Origin: an uncultured Tenacibaculum sp.
GTDB taxonomy: Bacteria > Bacteroidota > Bacteroidia > Flavobacteriales > Flavobacteriaceae
Direction of reading: 5' to 3'
Length of the DNA: 64,000 nucleotides
Assembly (NCBI GenBank): GCA_947497895.1
Contig: CANMIL010000003.1
Coordinates: forward strand, 310,001 to 374,000
The notes under the pieces were generated by a model. It made no database searches. It saw only the letters and a program-made list of their open reading frames with translations, and was not told where the DNA came from. Below, one piece after another: positions 26,434 to 35,187 of this stretch (positions within the stretch are counted from its first letter, which is position 1; each line of letters starts with the position of its first letter). The translations under genes were made by a program, and so were the position numbers.

Positions 26434-27750
26434 ATGAAAAAAAATGTTTTCACTCTTGCAGCCATTGTTGCGTTTGTCTTTACGGCGAGTGCTCAAAAGG
26501 TTGAATTTGAAGAGTACGACTTAGACAACGGAATGCACGTAATTCTACATCAAGACAATACGGCTCCTGTTGTTACAACGTCTGTAATGTATCATGTTGG
26601 TGCTAAAGATGAGCAACCAGACCGTACTGGAATGGCTCACTTTTTTGAGCATTTATTGTTTGAAGGTACTCAAAACATAAAAAGAGGTGAATGGTTTAAG
26701 ATTGTTTCTTCTAACGGAGGTACCAATAACGCCAACACCACTGACGACAGAACTTACTATTATGAAGTTTTCCCATCAAATAATCTTGAATTAGGTTTAT
26801 GGATGGAATCAGAAAGATTATTACACCCAATTATTACTCAAGAAGGTGTAGATACTCAAAATGAAGTTGTAAAAGAAGAAAAAAGAATGAGAGTAGATAA
26901 CCAACCGTATTCTCGTTTCTTAGAAAATGTAAAAAAACATATGTTTAAAAAGCATCCTTACAAAGGAACTACCATTGGAAAAATGGAACACTTGGATGCT
27001 GCTACATTAGAAGAGTTTTTAGCTTTTAACAAGAAATTTTACGTACCCAATAATGCAACTTTAGTTGTAGCCGGAGATATTAATGTTTCTGAAACGAAAA
27101 AATTAATCAAAGCTTATTTTGGTTCTATTCCAAGAGGTGAAGACATCAATAGAAACTTCCCAAAAGAAGATCCAATTACTAAAGAATTTACTGCAAAAGC
27201 ATACGATCCTAATATTCAAATTCCAGCGATTGTTGCAGCTTACAGAACACCTTCAATGAAAACAAGAGATGCTCGTGTTTTAGATATGATTTCTTCATAT
27301 TTAAGTAGCGGAAAGAGTTCTGTTCTTTACAAAAAACTTGTTGACGATAAGAAAATGGCTTTACAAGCAGGAGCTTTTAACTTAAGTCAAGAAGACTACG
27401 GAACCTACATTCTATTTGCTCTTCCATTAGGCAAAAATTCACTAAGTGATTTAGTAAAAGAAATGGATGTTGAAATTATTAAAATTCAGAATGAATTAAT
27501 TTCAGAAAAAGATTTTCAAAAACTTCAAAACAAGTTTGAGAACGACTTTGTAAACTCAAACTCAAGTGTTGAAGGTATTGCTAATTCTTTAGCTCGCTTT
27601 AACGTATTGTACGGCGATACTAATCTTATTAATACGGAAATAGATATTTACAGATCTATTACAAGAGAAGAAATAAGAGAAGTAGCTAAAAAGTATTTAA
27701 ACAAAAATCAACGTTTGGTAATGGAATACTTACCAGAATCAAAAAAATAA
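26434..27750 (+). CDS. M16 zinc metallopeptidase, catalytic subunit
   Basis: A 438-residue secreted or periplasmic peptidase of the pitrilysin/insulinase family. Signal peptide 1-20 (ends TASA) is followed by the inverted zinc motif HFFEH (His69, Glu72, His73) and the third ligand in NEVVKEEKRM near residue 149. It has a single pair of M16 domains, about half the length of insulinase, so it should need a partner. The gene 19 bp downstream encodes an M16 protein without zinc ligands, and together they most likely form the two-chain enzyme known in bacteria. Natural substrates are unknown. Confidence 0.94.
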   Translation: MKKNVFTLAAIVAFVFTASAQKVEFEEYDLDNGMHVILHQDNTAPVVTTSVMYHVGAKDEQPDRTGMAHFFEHLLFEGTQNIKRGEWFKIVSSNGGTNNANTTDDRTYYYEVFPSNNLELGLWMESERLLHPIITQEGVDTQNEVVKEEKRMRVDNQPYSRFLENVKKHMFKKHPYKGTTIGKMEHLDAATLEEFLAFNKKFYVPNNATLVVAGDINVSETKKLIKAYFGSIPRGEDINRNFPKEDPITKEFTAKAYDPNIQIPAIVAAYRTPSMKTRDARVLDMISSYLSSGKSSVLYKKLVDDKKMALQAGAFNLSQEDYGTYILFALPLGKNSLSDLVKEMDVEIIKIQNELISEKDFQKLQNKFENDFVNSNSSVEGIANSLARFNVLYGDTNLINTEIDIYRSITREEIREVAKKYLNKNQRLVMEYLPESKK

Positions 27751-27769
27751 TTCAGCAATAAGACATATT

Positions 27770-29833
27770 ATGAAAAAAACAATATTATCAGCATTAGCAG
27801 TGGTAACCATGTCTTTTGCTGTTTCAGCTCAACAAATTGACAGAAGTGTACAACCAAAAGCAGGTCCGTCTCCTAAAATCAAGTTAGGTAAAGCTGAAAA
27901 ATTCAATTTATCAAACGGGTTAAAAGTAATTATGGTTGAAAACCATAAACTTCCTCGTGTTTCTGCATCATTAACTATTGATAATCCTCCAGTAGCAGAA
28001 GGAACTAAAGCTGGTTTATCTGATTTAATGGGAGGACTTTTAGGTAACGGTACTTCAAAGATTTCTAAAGATGATTTTAATGAGCGTATCGATTATTTAG
28101 GAGCATCAGTATTCTTTAGTAGTAATGGAGCCAATGCTCGTTCATTAACAAAATATTTTCCAGAAGTATTAGAATTAATGGCTGACGGAGTTAAAGACCC
28201 AAAATTCACGCAAGAAGAATTCGATAAATCTGTAGAAAGAACATTAGAAGGAATTAAATCTAATGAGAAAAACGTAAAAGCTATTGCAGGTCGAGTTGAA
28301 GATGCTTTGGTATATGGTAAAAATCACCCTTATGGTGAATTTATCACAAAAGAGAGTATCAATAGCATTACGTTAGATGATGTAAAAAACAACTATGCTA
28401 CTTATTACAAACCAAATAATGCTTATTTAGTAATTGTTGGAGATATCAATCCGAAAAGCACTAAAAAATTGGTAAAACAATTATTTAGCTCTTGGAAAAG
28501 TGGAACTATTCCTCCTTCAAGCATTCCAACACCTCAAAATGTTAGCACTACTGAAATCAACTTTATTGACGTACCAAATGCAGTACAGTCAGAGGTTGCT
28601 GTAATTAATTCAGTTGATTTAACTTTAGGAGATAAAGACTACTATGCTGCTTTATTGGCCAATAATGTTCTTGGTGGTGGAGGTACCGCTCGTTTATTTA
28701 TGAACCTTCGTGAAGATAAAGGATATACCTATGGTTCGTACTCAAACATTTCTCAAAATAAGCTAGAAGGAGCAGGAACTTTTAAAGCAAGTGCTGCTGT
28801 TAGAAATATTGTTACAGATAGCGCTGTAGTTGAAATCCAAAAGGAAATCAACAAAATCAGATATCAAAAAGTATCTAAAGAAGAATTGAAAAACTCAAAA
28901 GCGGAGTACATTGGTAGCTTTGTAAGAAACGTTCAAAAGCCAGCTACTGCTGCTCGTTTTGCTTTAAACATTGCTCGTTATAATTTACCAGAAGATTTCT
29001 ACGAAAATTACTTAGAAAACATTAACGCGGTTACTTTAGAACAAGTTCAAAATGCTGCCTTAAAATATTTCCGTGGAGATAAAGCTAGAATTATCATTAC
29101 TGGTAAAGGTATTGATGTATTAACGAACCTTGAAAAAACGGCCGATTACAAGATTAATTATTTCGATAAATACGCGAATCCTACATCTAAACCAGCAATG
29201 AAGAAAGAAATTCCTGCTGGAGTTACTAAAGAAACTGTTTTAAACAAATATTTTGACGCTATCGGTGGTGCCGACAAGATTAAGGGTTTAAAATCTACTT
29301 TAGTAGTTTATGAAGGAGAAATGGCTGGTAATAAAATTGAAAGTACTGAAAAAAGAACTTCTACAAACTATGGAAATGCCATGGCCATGAACGGAAACGT
29401 TATGATGAATATGGTTATGGATAAAGACGCTGTTAAAGTTAATGGACAACCATTACCTCCTAATATTGCTACAGAGATGAACTTCTCACTAGGTACTTTT
29501 CCTGAACTTGGTTATTTGAATGATCAAGAATCAAAATTAACAGGAATTGAATCTCTTGACGGGAAAGAAGTTTATGTAATTGCCCGCAAAGGAAAAACGA
29601 TTTCAATACAACTTTACTTTGATGTTAAAACTGGTTTAAAAATAAAAGAAGCGCAAACTACCAATATGGGAGGTAGAACGCAAAATCAGGAATCTACGTT
29701 TAGTGATTATAAAGAGTTCAATGGAATTTTATTTCCTGGTAAAAAAACAGGAAGTTTTGGACCACAAAAAATCAGTTTCACTCTTAAAGAAGCGAAAGTG
29801 AACGAAGGAGTTTCTGACGAAGATTTTAAATAA
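27770..29833 (+). CDS. M16-like non-catalytic subunit with C-terminal LolA-like region
   Basis: A 687-residue exported protein (signal peptide ending AVSAQ). Residues about 35-460 form two M16 domains. Where the catalytic subunit has HFFEH this protein has GLSDLMGGLLGNG, so zinc ligands are missing, while the substrate-binding R...Y-type segment near GGTARLFMNLREDKGYTYG is kept. The last about 220 residues (from ETVLNKYFDAIGGADKIKGL) resemble the outer-membrane lipoprotein-sorting LolA-type beta fold. It probably forms the second half of the cleft with the upstream peptidase. The extra domain may tether substrate or the complex to the envelope. Confidence 0.9.
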   Translation: MKKTILSALAVVTMSFAVSAQQIDRSVQPKAGPSPKIKLGKAEKFNLSNGLKVIMVENHKLPRVSASLTIDNPPVAEGTKAGLSDLMGGLLGNGTSKISKDDFNERIDYLGASVFFSSNGANARSLTKYFPEVLELMADGVKDPKFTQEEFDKSVERTLEGIKSNEKNVKAIAGRVEDALVYGKNHPYGEFITKESINSITLDDVKNNYATYYKPNNAYLVIVGDINPKSTKKLVKQLFSSWKSGTIPPSSIPTPQNVSTTEINFIDVPNAVQSEVAVINSVDLTLGDKDYYAALLANNVLGGGGTARLFMNLREDKGYTYGSYSNISQNKLEGAGTFKASAAVRNIVTDSAVVEIQKEINKIRYQKVSKEELKNSKAEYIGSFVRNVQKPATAARFALNIARYNLPEDFYENYLENINAVTLEQVQNAALKYFRGDKARIIITGKGIDVLTNLEKTADYKINYFDKYANPTSKPAMKKEIPAGVTKETVLNKYFDAIGGADKIKGLKSTLVVYEGEMAGNKIESTEKRTSTNYGNAMAMNGNVMMNMVMDKDAVKVNGQPLPPNIATEMNFSLGTFPELGYLNDQESKLTGIESLDGKEVYVIARKGKTISIQLYFDVKTGLKIKEAQTTNMGGRTQNQESTFSDYKEFNGILFPGKKTGSFGPQKISFTLKEAKVNEGVSDEDFK

Positions 29834-29855
29834 AACTTCGTTTTTCAAACTATTT

Positions 29856-29890
29856 ATAAAGAGTCAAGGTCATCCTTGGCTCTTTATTTT
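29856..29890. terminator. Bidirectional terminator
   Basis: AAAGAGtCAAGG (29858-29869) and CCTTGgCTCTTT (29874-29885) form a stem that overlaps the stop codon of the convergent EamA gene. Confidence 0.8.
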
Positions 29891-30756
29891 TTCTTATTTA
29901 CTAAATACACTCCAAGTAAAATAACAATTCCTGCTAGTAGCTGTAAAAAACTCAATTTCTCTCCATCAATCACACCCCACATTACGGCTACAATTGGTAT
30001 TAAATACGTTACCGAAGTCGAAAAAATTGGTGACGATATTTGGATCAATTTGTTGAATATAATCTTAGCTAATCCTGTTCCTATAATAGCCAAAATAAAG
30101 ATATATCCCAGAGCTGGTTTTGTTTCTGATGTTAGCTCAAAAGATGTAAAGAATCCAGTATATGCCAATACAAGCAACGCCGGAATAATAATCAAAACAA
30201 AATTACCTGCAGTGATAGCCAAAGCATCAATATCTTGCAAATACTTTTTGATAATATTCACATTAAATGCATACCCAAACGAAGAAATAATTGGCAGCAA
30301 AGCATACCAGTAGTTTTGATCAGGATTCATATTTGCTCCTTGCAATATCAAGGTTACTGTTCCTAACAACCCAATAAATATTCCAAACAACTGGCTTCTT
30401 TTAAAACTAAAGCTAAAAAATGTTGCTCCAATCCACAAAGCATTAAAAGGAGTTATTGAGTTTAAAATTGATGCTATAGAACTATCAATTCCCGTTACAG
30501 CATACGCATAGAGAAATGCAGGAAAAAATGTTCCCAATAAAGCACTTAGCAATACCCATTTCCATTGATCTTTTCGAATTGTTTTAATGGACCGATAGCC
30601 AATTAGCAAAAGAAAAACTCCCGTAATAATTACTCGTAATGCTCCCAACTGAATTGGCGTCAAACCAATTAAAGCCTTTTTCATAAGAATAAAAGAACTT
30701 CCCCAAATAAGAGAAAGGACTATTAAATAAATCCATTTTTTTTGTGTCCCATTCAT
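29884..30756 (-). CDS. EamA/DMT-family transporter
   Basis: A 290-residue inner-membrane protein with ten hydrophobic helices in two repeated EamA units. Typical segments are the N-terminal IYLIVLSLIWGSSFILMKKAL, the SIASILNSITPFNALW motif, and the second-half SSPIFSTSVTYLIPIVAVMWG. Members export or import amino acids and other small metabolites. Substrate is not predictable here. It stands alone, divergent from the HMA lipoprotein and convergent with the M16 genes. Confidence 0.92.
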   Translation of the reverse strand: MNGTQKKWIYLIVLSLIWGSSFILMKKALIGLTPIQLGALRVIITGVFLLLIGYRSIKTIRKDQWKWVLLSALLGTFFPAFLYAYAVTGIDSSIASILNSITPFNALWIGATFFSFSFKRSQLFGIFIGLLGTVTLILQGANMNPDQNYWYALLPIISSFGYAFNVNIIKKYLQDIDALAITAGNFVLIIIPALLVLAYTGFFTSFELTSETKPALGYIFILAIIGTGLAKIIFNKLIQISSPIFSTSVTYLIPIVAVMWGVIDGEKLSFLQLLAGIVILLGVYLVNKKK

Positions 30757-30816
30757 TATCCATTCATTTTGAGGACAAAAATCGACTATTTATGCAGGAT
30801 AATTTTATTTTATTAA

Positions 30817-30824
30817 TAAATTTG
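30817..30824 (+). promoter_or_regulatory. TAnnTTTG -7 box for the HMA lipoprotein
   Basis: TAAATTTG lies 25 bp before ATG 30850. Confidence 0.45.
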
Positions 30825-30849
30825 TATAATAATCCAATAATATAAAGTG

Positions 30850-31341
30850 ATGAAAATTGAAAAATTATTAGTAGCGTTTGCCCTAGTATGTTTTTTTACA
30901 GTGAGCTGTAAAAAAGAAGGAAACAAAGAAGTAGAAACTCAAAAAGAAGAAGTTGCTGCTAAAATAGAAGAAGCTAATTTTACTATCTCAGGAATGACTT
31001 GTGAAGTAGGATGTGCAAAAGTAATAGCTTCAAAACTTTCGAAGAAAGAAGGAATCATCGATGCAGAAATTGTATTTTCTGAAAAAAGTGCGAACATAAA
31101 ATTTGATGCCAACAAAACCAACAAGAAAGATATTATTGCTTTTATAGATGGAATTGCGGATGGTACAACATACAAAGCATCTGAATCATCAAAGAAAGCA
31201 TCATGCGAAAAAGGTGATAAGAAAAGTTGTTGTAAAAAAGAAGAAGGAAAAGATACAGCTACCAAAGAATGCTGTGATCGAAAAGACAAAAAAATGGCTT
31301 GTACTGAAGATTGCAAAAACGAATGTCACGCAAAAGCGTAA
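30850..31341 (+). CDS. Lipoprotein with heavy-metal-associated domain and Cys-rich tail
   Basis: A 163-residue predicted lipoprotein: hydrophobic leader with lipobox FTVSC (Cys20). An HMA-type domain spans about 43-115 with GMTCEVGC (Cys51, Cys55); the spacing is CxxxC where ordinary HMA domains have CxxC. The tail from about 120 is rich in Cys, Lys and Glu (SCCKKEEG, ECCDRKD, CTEDCKNEC). It probably binds Cu+, Zn2+ or another thiophilic metal in the envelope. ATG 30850 follows an in-frame GTG at 30847. It has its own promoter and terminator; no efflux pump is adjacent. Confidence 0.87.
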   Translation: MKIEKLLVAFALVCFFTVSCKKEGNKEVETQKEEVAAKIEEANFTISGMTCEVGCAKVIASKLSKKEGIIDAEIVFSEKSANIKFDANKTNKKDIIAFIDGIADGTTYKASESSKKASCEKGDKKSCCKKEEGKDTATKECCDRKDKKMACTEDCKNECHAKA

Positions 31342-31362
31342 TCATAATATTTTTCAAAAAAT

Positions 31363-31391
31363 AAAAGTCTCCAAATTGGAGACTTTTTTTA
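31363..31391. terminator. Bidirectional terminator
   Basis: AAAGTCTCCAA and TTGGAGACTTT pair closely and are followed by a T-run, between convergent genes. Confidence 0.85.
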
Positions 31392-31413
31392 TTTCTTATA
31401 ACAAGCTTTATCT

Positions 31414-33231
31414 TTATTCTACGCCAACATTGGCTGATTCACTAGCTCGTCTTTCCAACTCTGCTTGAAACTCCTCCATAACCGGCTTAACCGTACTATC
31501 AGGAATATCAGAAACTTTAATATACATTAGTCCATCAACCGCGTTGTTAAACTTAGGATCTACGTTAAACGCAACCAATCTAGCATTTTGTTTTACATAC
31601 TTTTTAATTAAAACAGGTATTCGTAATGCCCCAGGCTCAATTTCATCAATAATTTTATCAAACTTCTGTAAATCTGCTTCTGTTTCGTCAAAAACAAAAT
31701 CCTTATCAGTATCTTTTAATTTTACTTTAAACTCTTTCTTAGGACGTATGTATTGAGCGATATACGGATCATAATAATGAGACTTCATAAACTCAATCAT
31801 CAAAGATTTTGAGAACTCTGAAAACTGATTACTAATACTAACTCCTCCTATTAAGTATTTATGATCTGGATAACGTAAGGTTACATGAACAATACCTTTC
31901 CAAAGTAAAAATAATGGCATAGGCTTTTGTTGGTATTGCTTTATAATAAAAGCTCTTCCCATTTCTATTGATGCCTCCATCATTGAATGCAACTCAGGCT
32001 CTATTCTAAACAATGTTTGAATATAAAAACCATTGATTCCGTATCGCTTATAAATCTCTTTACCAAGCCCCATTCGATATGCTCCAGCCAAGCAGTTTGC
32101 TTCGCTATCCCATAAAAACATATGATAATAATACTTATCATACTTATCTAAATCTAAAGGCTTGTTTGTTCCTTCACCTACTTCTCTAAACGTAATTTCT
32201 CTAAGTCGACCAATTTCATGCAGTAGATTAGGGATTTGTTTAGCACTGGCAAAAAATACCTCGTAATTTTTACTTTTTAGTAGACGCGCATCGGAAGATC
32301 TTAATTTTTCAACTTCTTTTAAAAATAATTCCGGGTTTTTCTGAGTGGAAATATTCTTAGCCTTTTTGGGTATTTTTAAATGCTGCGACGATAAAATCTT
32401 TTGTGGAGATTTTTCATATGGATTCGCAAGCATATAGGTTTTTCTTCTTAAAAACTGATAAAAATCTGGAATTTCAGAGTGTACATCCTGATCTTTAACC
32501 GAAATAGGCTTCCCGATTCTAACCTTTATAATTCGATGCTTTTGAGAAAGTAGCTCCGAAGGCAATTTCGCCGTTCTAAGTGTATCACTAATTTTCGACA
32601 AAAAGTAGAATAACCTACTGTTTTTTGCATGGAAATAAATAGGAATTACAGGAACCTTCGCCTTTTTAATCAAACGCACAGCACCTTGCTCCCATTCTTT
32701 ATCTACCATTAATTTACCATCACGATAAGTAGAAACTTCACCCGCTGGAAAAATCCCTAATGGCTTTCCTTCTCTTAAATGTAATAATGCATTTTTAATC
32801 CCTGCAACACTAGACTTAGCATCCTTATGCCCTTCAAAAGGATTTACTGGCATTACATAAGGTTTTAAAGGGTCAACTCTATGTAATAAAAAGTTTGCTA
32901 TAATTTTATAATCGGCTCTATGCTCAACTAAAAGTTTTAGCAATAAAATACCGTCTATACCTCCCAATGGGTGGTTAGATATAGTAATAAAAGGGCCATC
33001 TTTAGGTATTCTCTTTAAATCCTCTTCTGGAATTTCAAACTCAATTTGAAATTCATTCAACAAACCATTCAAAAAAGGTAAATCCTTCTTGTGCTTGTGT
33101 TTATTGTATACCTCATTGGCTTTTGAGATACGCAAAATTTTCATCAACAGCCAGCCTGAAAACGTTCCAAAGACTCCAAACTTGTCTACTCCAATTGCTT
33201 TTGCGACCTCCTTCGGTGTTACTAATCCCAT
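31414..33231 (-). CDS. olsF: OlsF-like bifunctional acyltransferase (ornithine lipid synthesis)
   Basis: A 605-residue fusion. The N-terminal half (about 75-260) is a PlsC-type acyltransferase with NHPLGGID (His87-Asp93, one residue longer than canonical HX4D) and FPAGEVST. The C-terminal half (about 330-480) is the OlsB/hemolysin-type GNAT domain (REITFREVGEGTN, LWDSEANCLAGAYRMGLG, GFYIQTLFRI, LLWKGI). This order matches OlsF, where the GNAT half N-acylates ornithine and the PlsC half adds the second acyl chain, giving phosphorus-free ornithine lipids in the membrane. The family is known in Flavobacteriaceae. Amino-acid specificity (ornithine versus glycine or others) cannot be read from sequence. 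Confidence 0.85.
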   Translation of the reverse strand: MGLVTPKEVAKAIGVDKFGVFGTFSGWLLMKILRISKANEVYNKHKHKKDLPFLNGLLNEFQIEFEIPEEDLKRIPKDGPFITISNHPLGGIDGILLLKLLVEHRADYKIIANFLLHRVDPLKPYVMPVNPFEGHKDAKSSVAGIKNALLHLREGKPLGIFPAGEVSTYRDGKLMVDKEWEQGAVRLIKKAKVPVIPIYFHAKNSRLFYFLSKISDTLRTAKLPSELLSQKHRIIKVRIGKPISVKDQDVHSEIPDFYQFLRRKTYMLANPYEKSPQKILSSQHLKIPKKAKNISTQKNPELFLKEVEKLRSSDARLLKSKNYEVFFASAKQIPNLLHEIGRLREITFREVGEGTNKPLDLDKYDKYYYHMFLWDSEANCLAGAYRMGLGKEIYKRYGINGFYIQTLFRIEPELHSMMEASIEMGRAFIIKQYQQKPMPLFLLWKGIVHVTLRYPDHKYLIGGVSISNQFSEFSKSLMIEFMKSHYYDPYIAQYIRPKKEFKVKLKDTDKDFVFDETEADLQKFDKIIDEIEPGALRIPVLIKKYVKQNARLVAFNVDPKFNNAVDGLMYIKVSDIPDSTVKPVMEEFQAELERRASESANVGVE

Positions 33232-33281
33232 GTTTAGATATAGTTAGACATAACCGCAAATATAGCGTAAATTTATGAGCT

Positions 33282-34538
33282 TTACATCTTTTCTTGGATG
33301 ACTAATTGTGCTGTTTCTGTATTTATTTGTCGAATTAAAGATTTACCACGCTTTCTTATTGAATTTATAGCATTATCATCAAAATGTCTGATCGTGTATA
33401 AAGTTACCTCCTTGTAAGACTTAATATTATACGATCCCTGTAGTTCTTCATAAAACTTATCGAAGTTCTTAAACTTGTCATCAACACATACTGAAAAACT
33501 CAAAGCCGAATTCTGAATTAGATTCACTTTTAGTCGGTATTCATGTAGTTTTTTAAACACGTGACTAATATTATTTTCAACCATAAAAGAAAAATCTTTT
33601 GCTGAAATAGAAATCAAAATTTGATTTTTCTTCACAATAAAACAAGATACTAAAGGCTTTAATAAAACACCTTTGCTAACCTTTGTTCCAGTCTTATCTA
33701 AATCGTCAAACGAACGAACATATAATGGAATATCTCTTTTCTCAAGAGGTTGTATTGTTTTTGGGTGAATTACTGAAGCTCCATAAAATGCCATTTCAAT
33801 AGCCTCGGTATATGAAATCTCTTCCAACAGCTCAGTTTCGGAAAAAACTCGTGGATCAGCATTTAAAACACCTTCCACATCTTTCCAAATGGTAACGCTA
33901 TCGGCCTTTAAGCAATATGCGAAAATACCTGCCGTATAATCCGAACCTTCTCTTCCTAATGTGGTAGTAACGTCATTATTGCTTCCAATAAAACCTTGTG
34001 TAATATTCAACTTTTGAATATCCACTTTTTCAGTAATCGTTTTTTCAGTCAGATCCCAATCAATTTTGGCATCTCTATGATTTGTGTCCGTTTTAATATA
34101 TTCTCGAACATCTAACCAAGAATTCTGAATACCAACCTGTTTTAAATATTTACTAACAATTGTAGTTGATAACAACTCTCCGTATCCTACAATTTGATCA
34201 TATACAAAATTATAGTTTCGAGACTCGTTACTTATTAGAAAACCACTCAGTTTACCAAACAAGTCATTCACTTTATTAGTTACCTCTAGGTTTTCGTCGT
34301 TGAACAAACCTTTAATCATATTCATATGAAAATCCTGAATAAACGTTAAAGCTTCGTTCAAATTATTTTGTTTGTTATAATAGGCTTCAATCAATACCTC
34401 AAAGGCATTTGTCATTTTACCCATAGCTGATATTACCACTAATGTATTTTCAGCCCCTTCATGTTGTAATACTCTTACAACATTCTTTACTGCGTCGGCA
34501 TCTTTTACCGATGCACCTCCAAACTTAAATATTCTCAT
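33282..34538 (-). CDS. Aspartate kinase
   Basis: A 418-residue monofunctional aspartokinase that phosphorylates aspartate for lysine, threonine and methionine synthesis. It starts MRIFKFGGASVKDADAVKNV; the usual KFGGTS appears as KFGGAS. TLGREGSDYTAGIFAYCL and the nucleotide-binding VTIWKDVEGVLNADPR are present. The C-terminal regulatory (ACT) part is weakly conserved but of normal length. The GNAT gene lies only 3 bp upstream on the same strand, so both are probably one transcript. No other lysine pathway gene is close by. Confidence 0.93.
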   Translation of the reverse strand: MRIFKFGGASVKDADAVKNVVRVLQHEGAENTLVVISAMGKMTNAFEVLIEAYYNKQNNLNEALTFIQDFHMNMIKGLFNDENLEVTNKVNDLFGKLSGFLISNESRNYNFVYDQIVGYGELLSTTIVSKYLKQVGIQNSWLDVREYIKTDTNHRDAKIDWDLTEKTITEKVDIQKLNITQGFIGSNNDVTTTLGREGSDYTAGIFAYCLKADSVTIWKDVEGVLNADPRVFSETELLEEISYTEAIEMAFYGASVIHPKTIQPLEKRDIPLYVRSFDDLDKTGTKVSKGVLLKPLVSCFIVKKNQILISISAKDFSFMVENNISHVFKKLHEYRLKVNLIQNSALSFSVCVDDKFKNFDKFYEELQGSYNIKSYKEVTLYTIRHFDDNAINSIRKRGKSLIRQINTETAQLVIQEKM

Positions 34539-34541
34539 TAT

Positions 34542-35024
34542 TTAGTTTCTCTCTACAAATTCTTTTAAACTTTCTTCATTCATCTGCACAACTTGCCAAC
34601 CATCTAAAATAGCAGCTCCTGTACTTTCATAAAAATCGATAGCGCTCTTGTTCCAATCTAACACTTCCCATGAAACTCTTTTACAACCTTGTAAATGAGC
34701 GTATTTCAAAACTGCAGTATACAAAGCTTTTCCTGCTCCAATTCCTCTTTTCGATTGGGTTACCATTAAATCTTCTAAATGAATTATTCTCCCTTTCCAG
34801 GTCGAATATCTTTCATAAAATAAAGCCATTCCAATGACAGTTCCATTACGATCTTCGGCAACAAATGTTTTAAACTTAGGATTCGAAGAAAAACCATCGC
34901 GTATTAAATCATCTTCCGTTACCTCAACTTCATTTGGTAATTTTTCAAATTCAGCCAATTCTTTAATCAATCCAAGAATCGCTTTTACATCATGTACCTC
35001 TCCGTTTCTAATAATAAAACCCAT
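34542..35024 (-). CDS. GNAT N-acetyltransferase, SSAT-like
   Basis: A 160-residue single-domain GNAT enzyme. The acetyl-CoA loop is seen in LMVTQSKRGIGAGKALYTAV, followed by CKRVSWEVLDWNKSAIDFYE, which together with the N-terminus (IRNGEVHDVKAILGLIKELAEFEK) resembles the diamine / thialysine N-acetyltransferase (SSAT) branch. It likely acetylates a polyamine, amino acid or similar amine; substrate is inferred from resemblance only. It is the first gene of a two-gene unit with aspartate kinase and is divergent from fbp. Confidence 0.88.
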   Translation of the reverse strand: MGFIIRNGEVHDVKAILGLIKELAEFEKLPNEVEVTEDDLIRDGFSSNPKFKTFVAEDRNGTVIGMALFYERYSTWKGRIIHLEDLMVTQSKRGIGAGKALYTAVLKYAHLQGCKRVSWEVLDWNKSAIDFYESTGAAILDGWQVVQMNEESLKEFVERN

Positions 35025-35131
35025 TGTCGATTTTTTGTGTAAAGATACTTTGAAAACCTATTGATGAAAATAATCCAATAATTTAAAACACATCATTTTA
35101 ATTTGTTGAAAAATTTTAAACTACGAAAACG

Positions 35132-35161
35132 TTGTAAAAAGATAAAAAGTTGGCATCTTTG
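35132..35161 (+). promoter_or_regulatory. Complete -33/-7 promoter of fbp
   Basis: TTG (35132-35134), a 19-nt spacer and catctttg (35154-35161, one mismatch to TAnnTTTG) give textbook Bacteroidota spacing. The -7 box ends on the first base of an in-frame GTG (35161), so translation must begin downstream at ATG 35188. Confidence 0.65.
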
Positions 35162-35187
35162 TGCTCACAACCAGAGAATTTTTTAAC

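Noticed and set aside
31148..31468. Lys-rich 106-residue open frame overlapping the HMA lipoprotein
   Set aside because: It is a frame-shifted reading of the Lys/Cys-rich tail and continues through the terminator.
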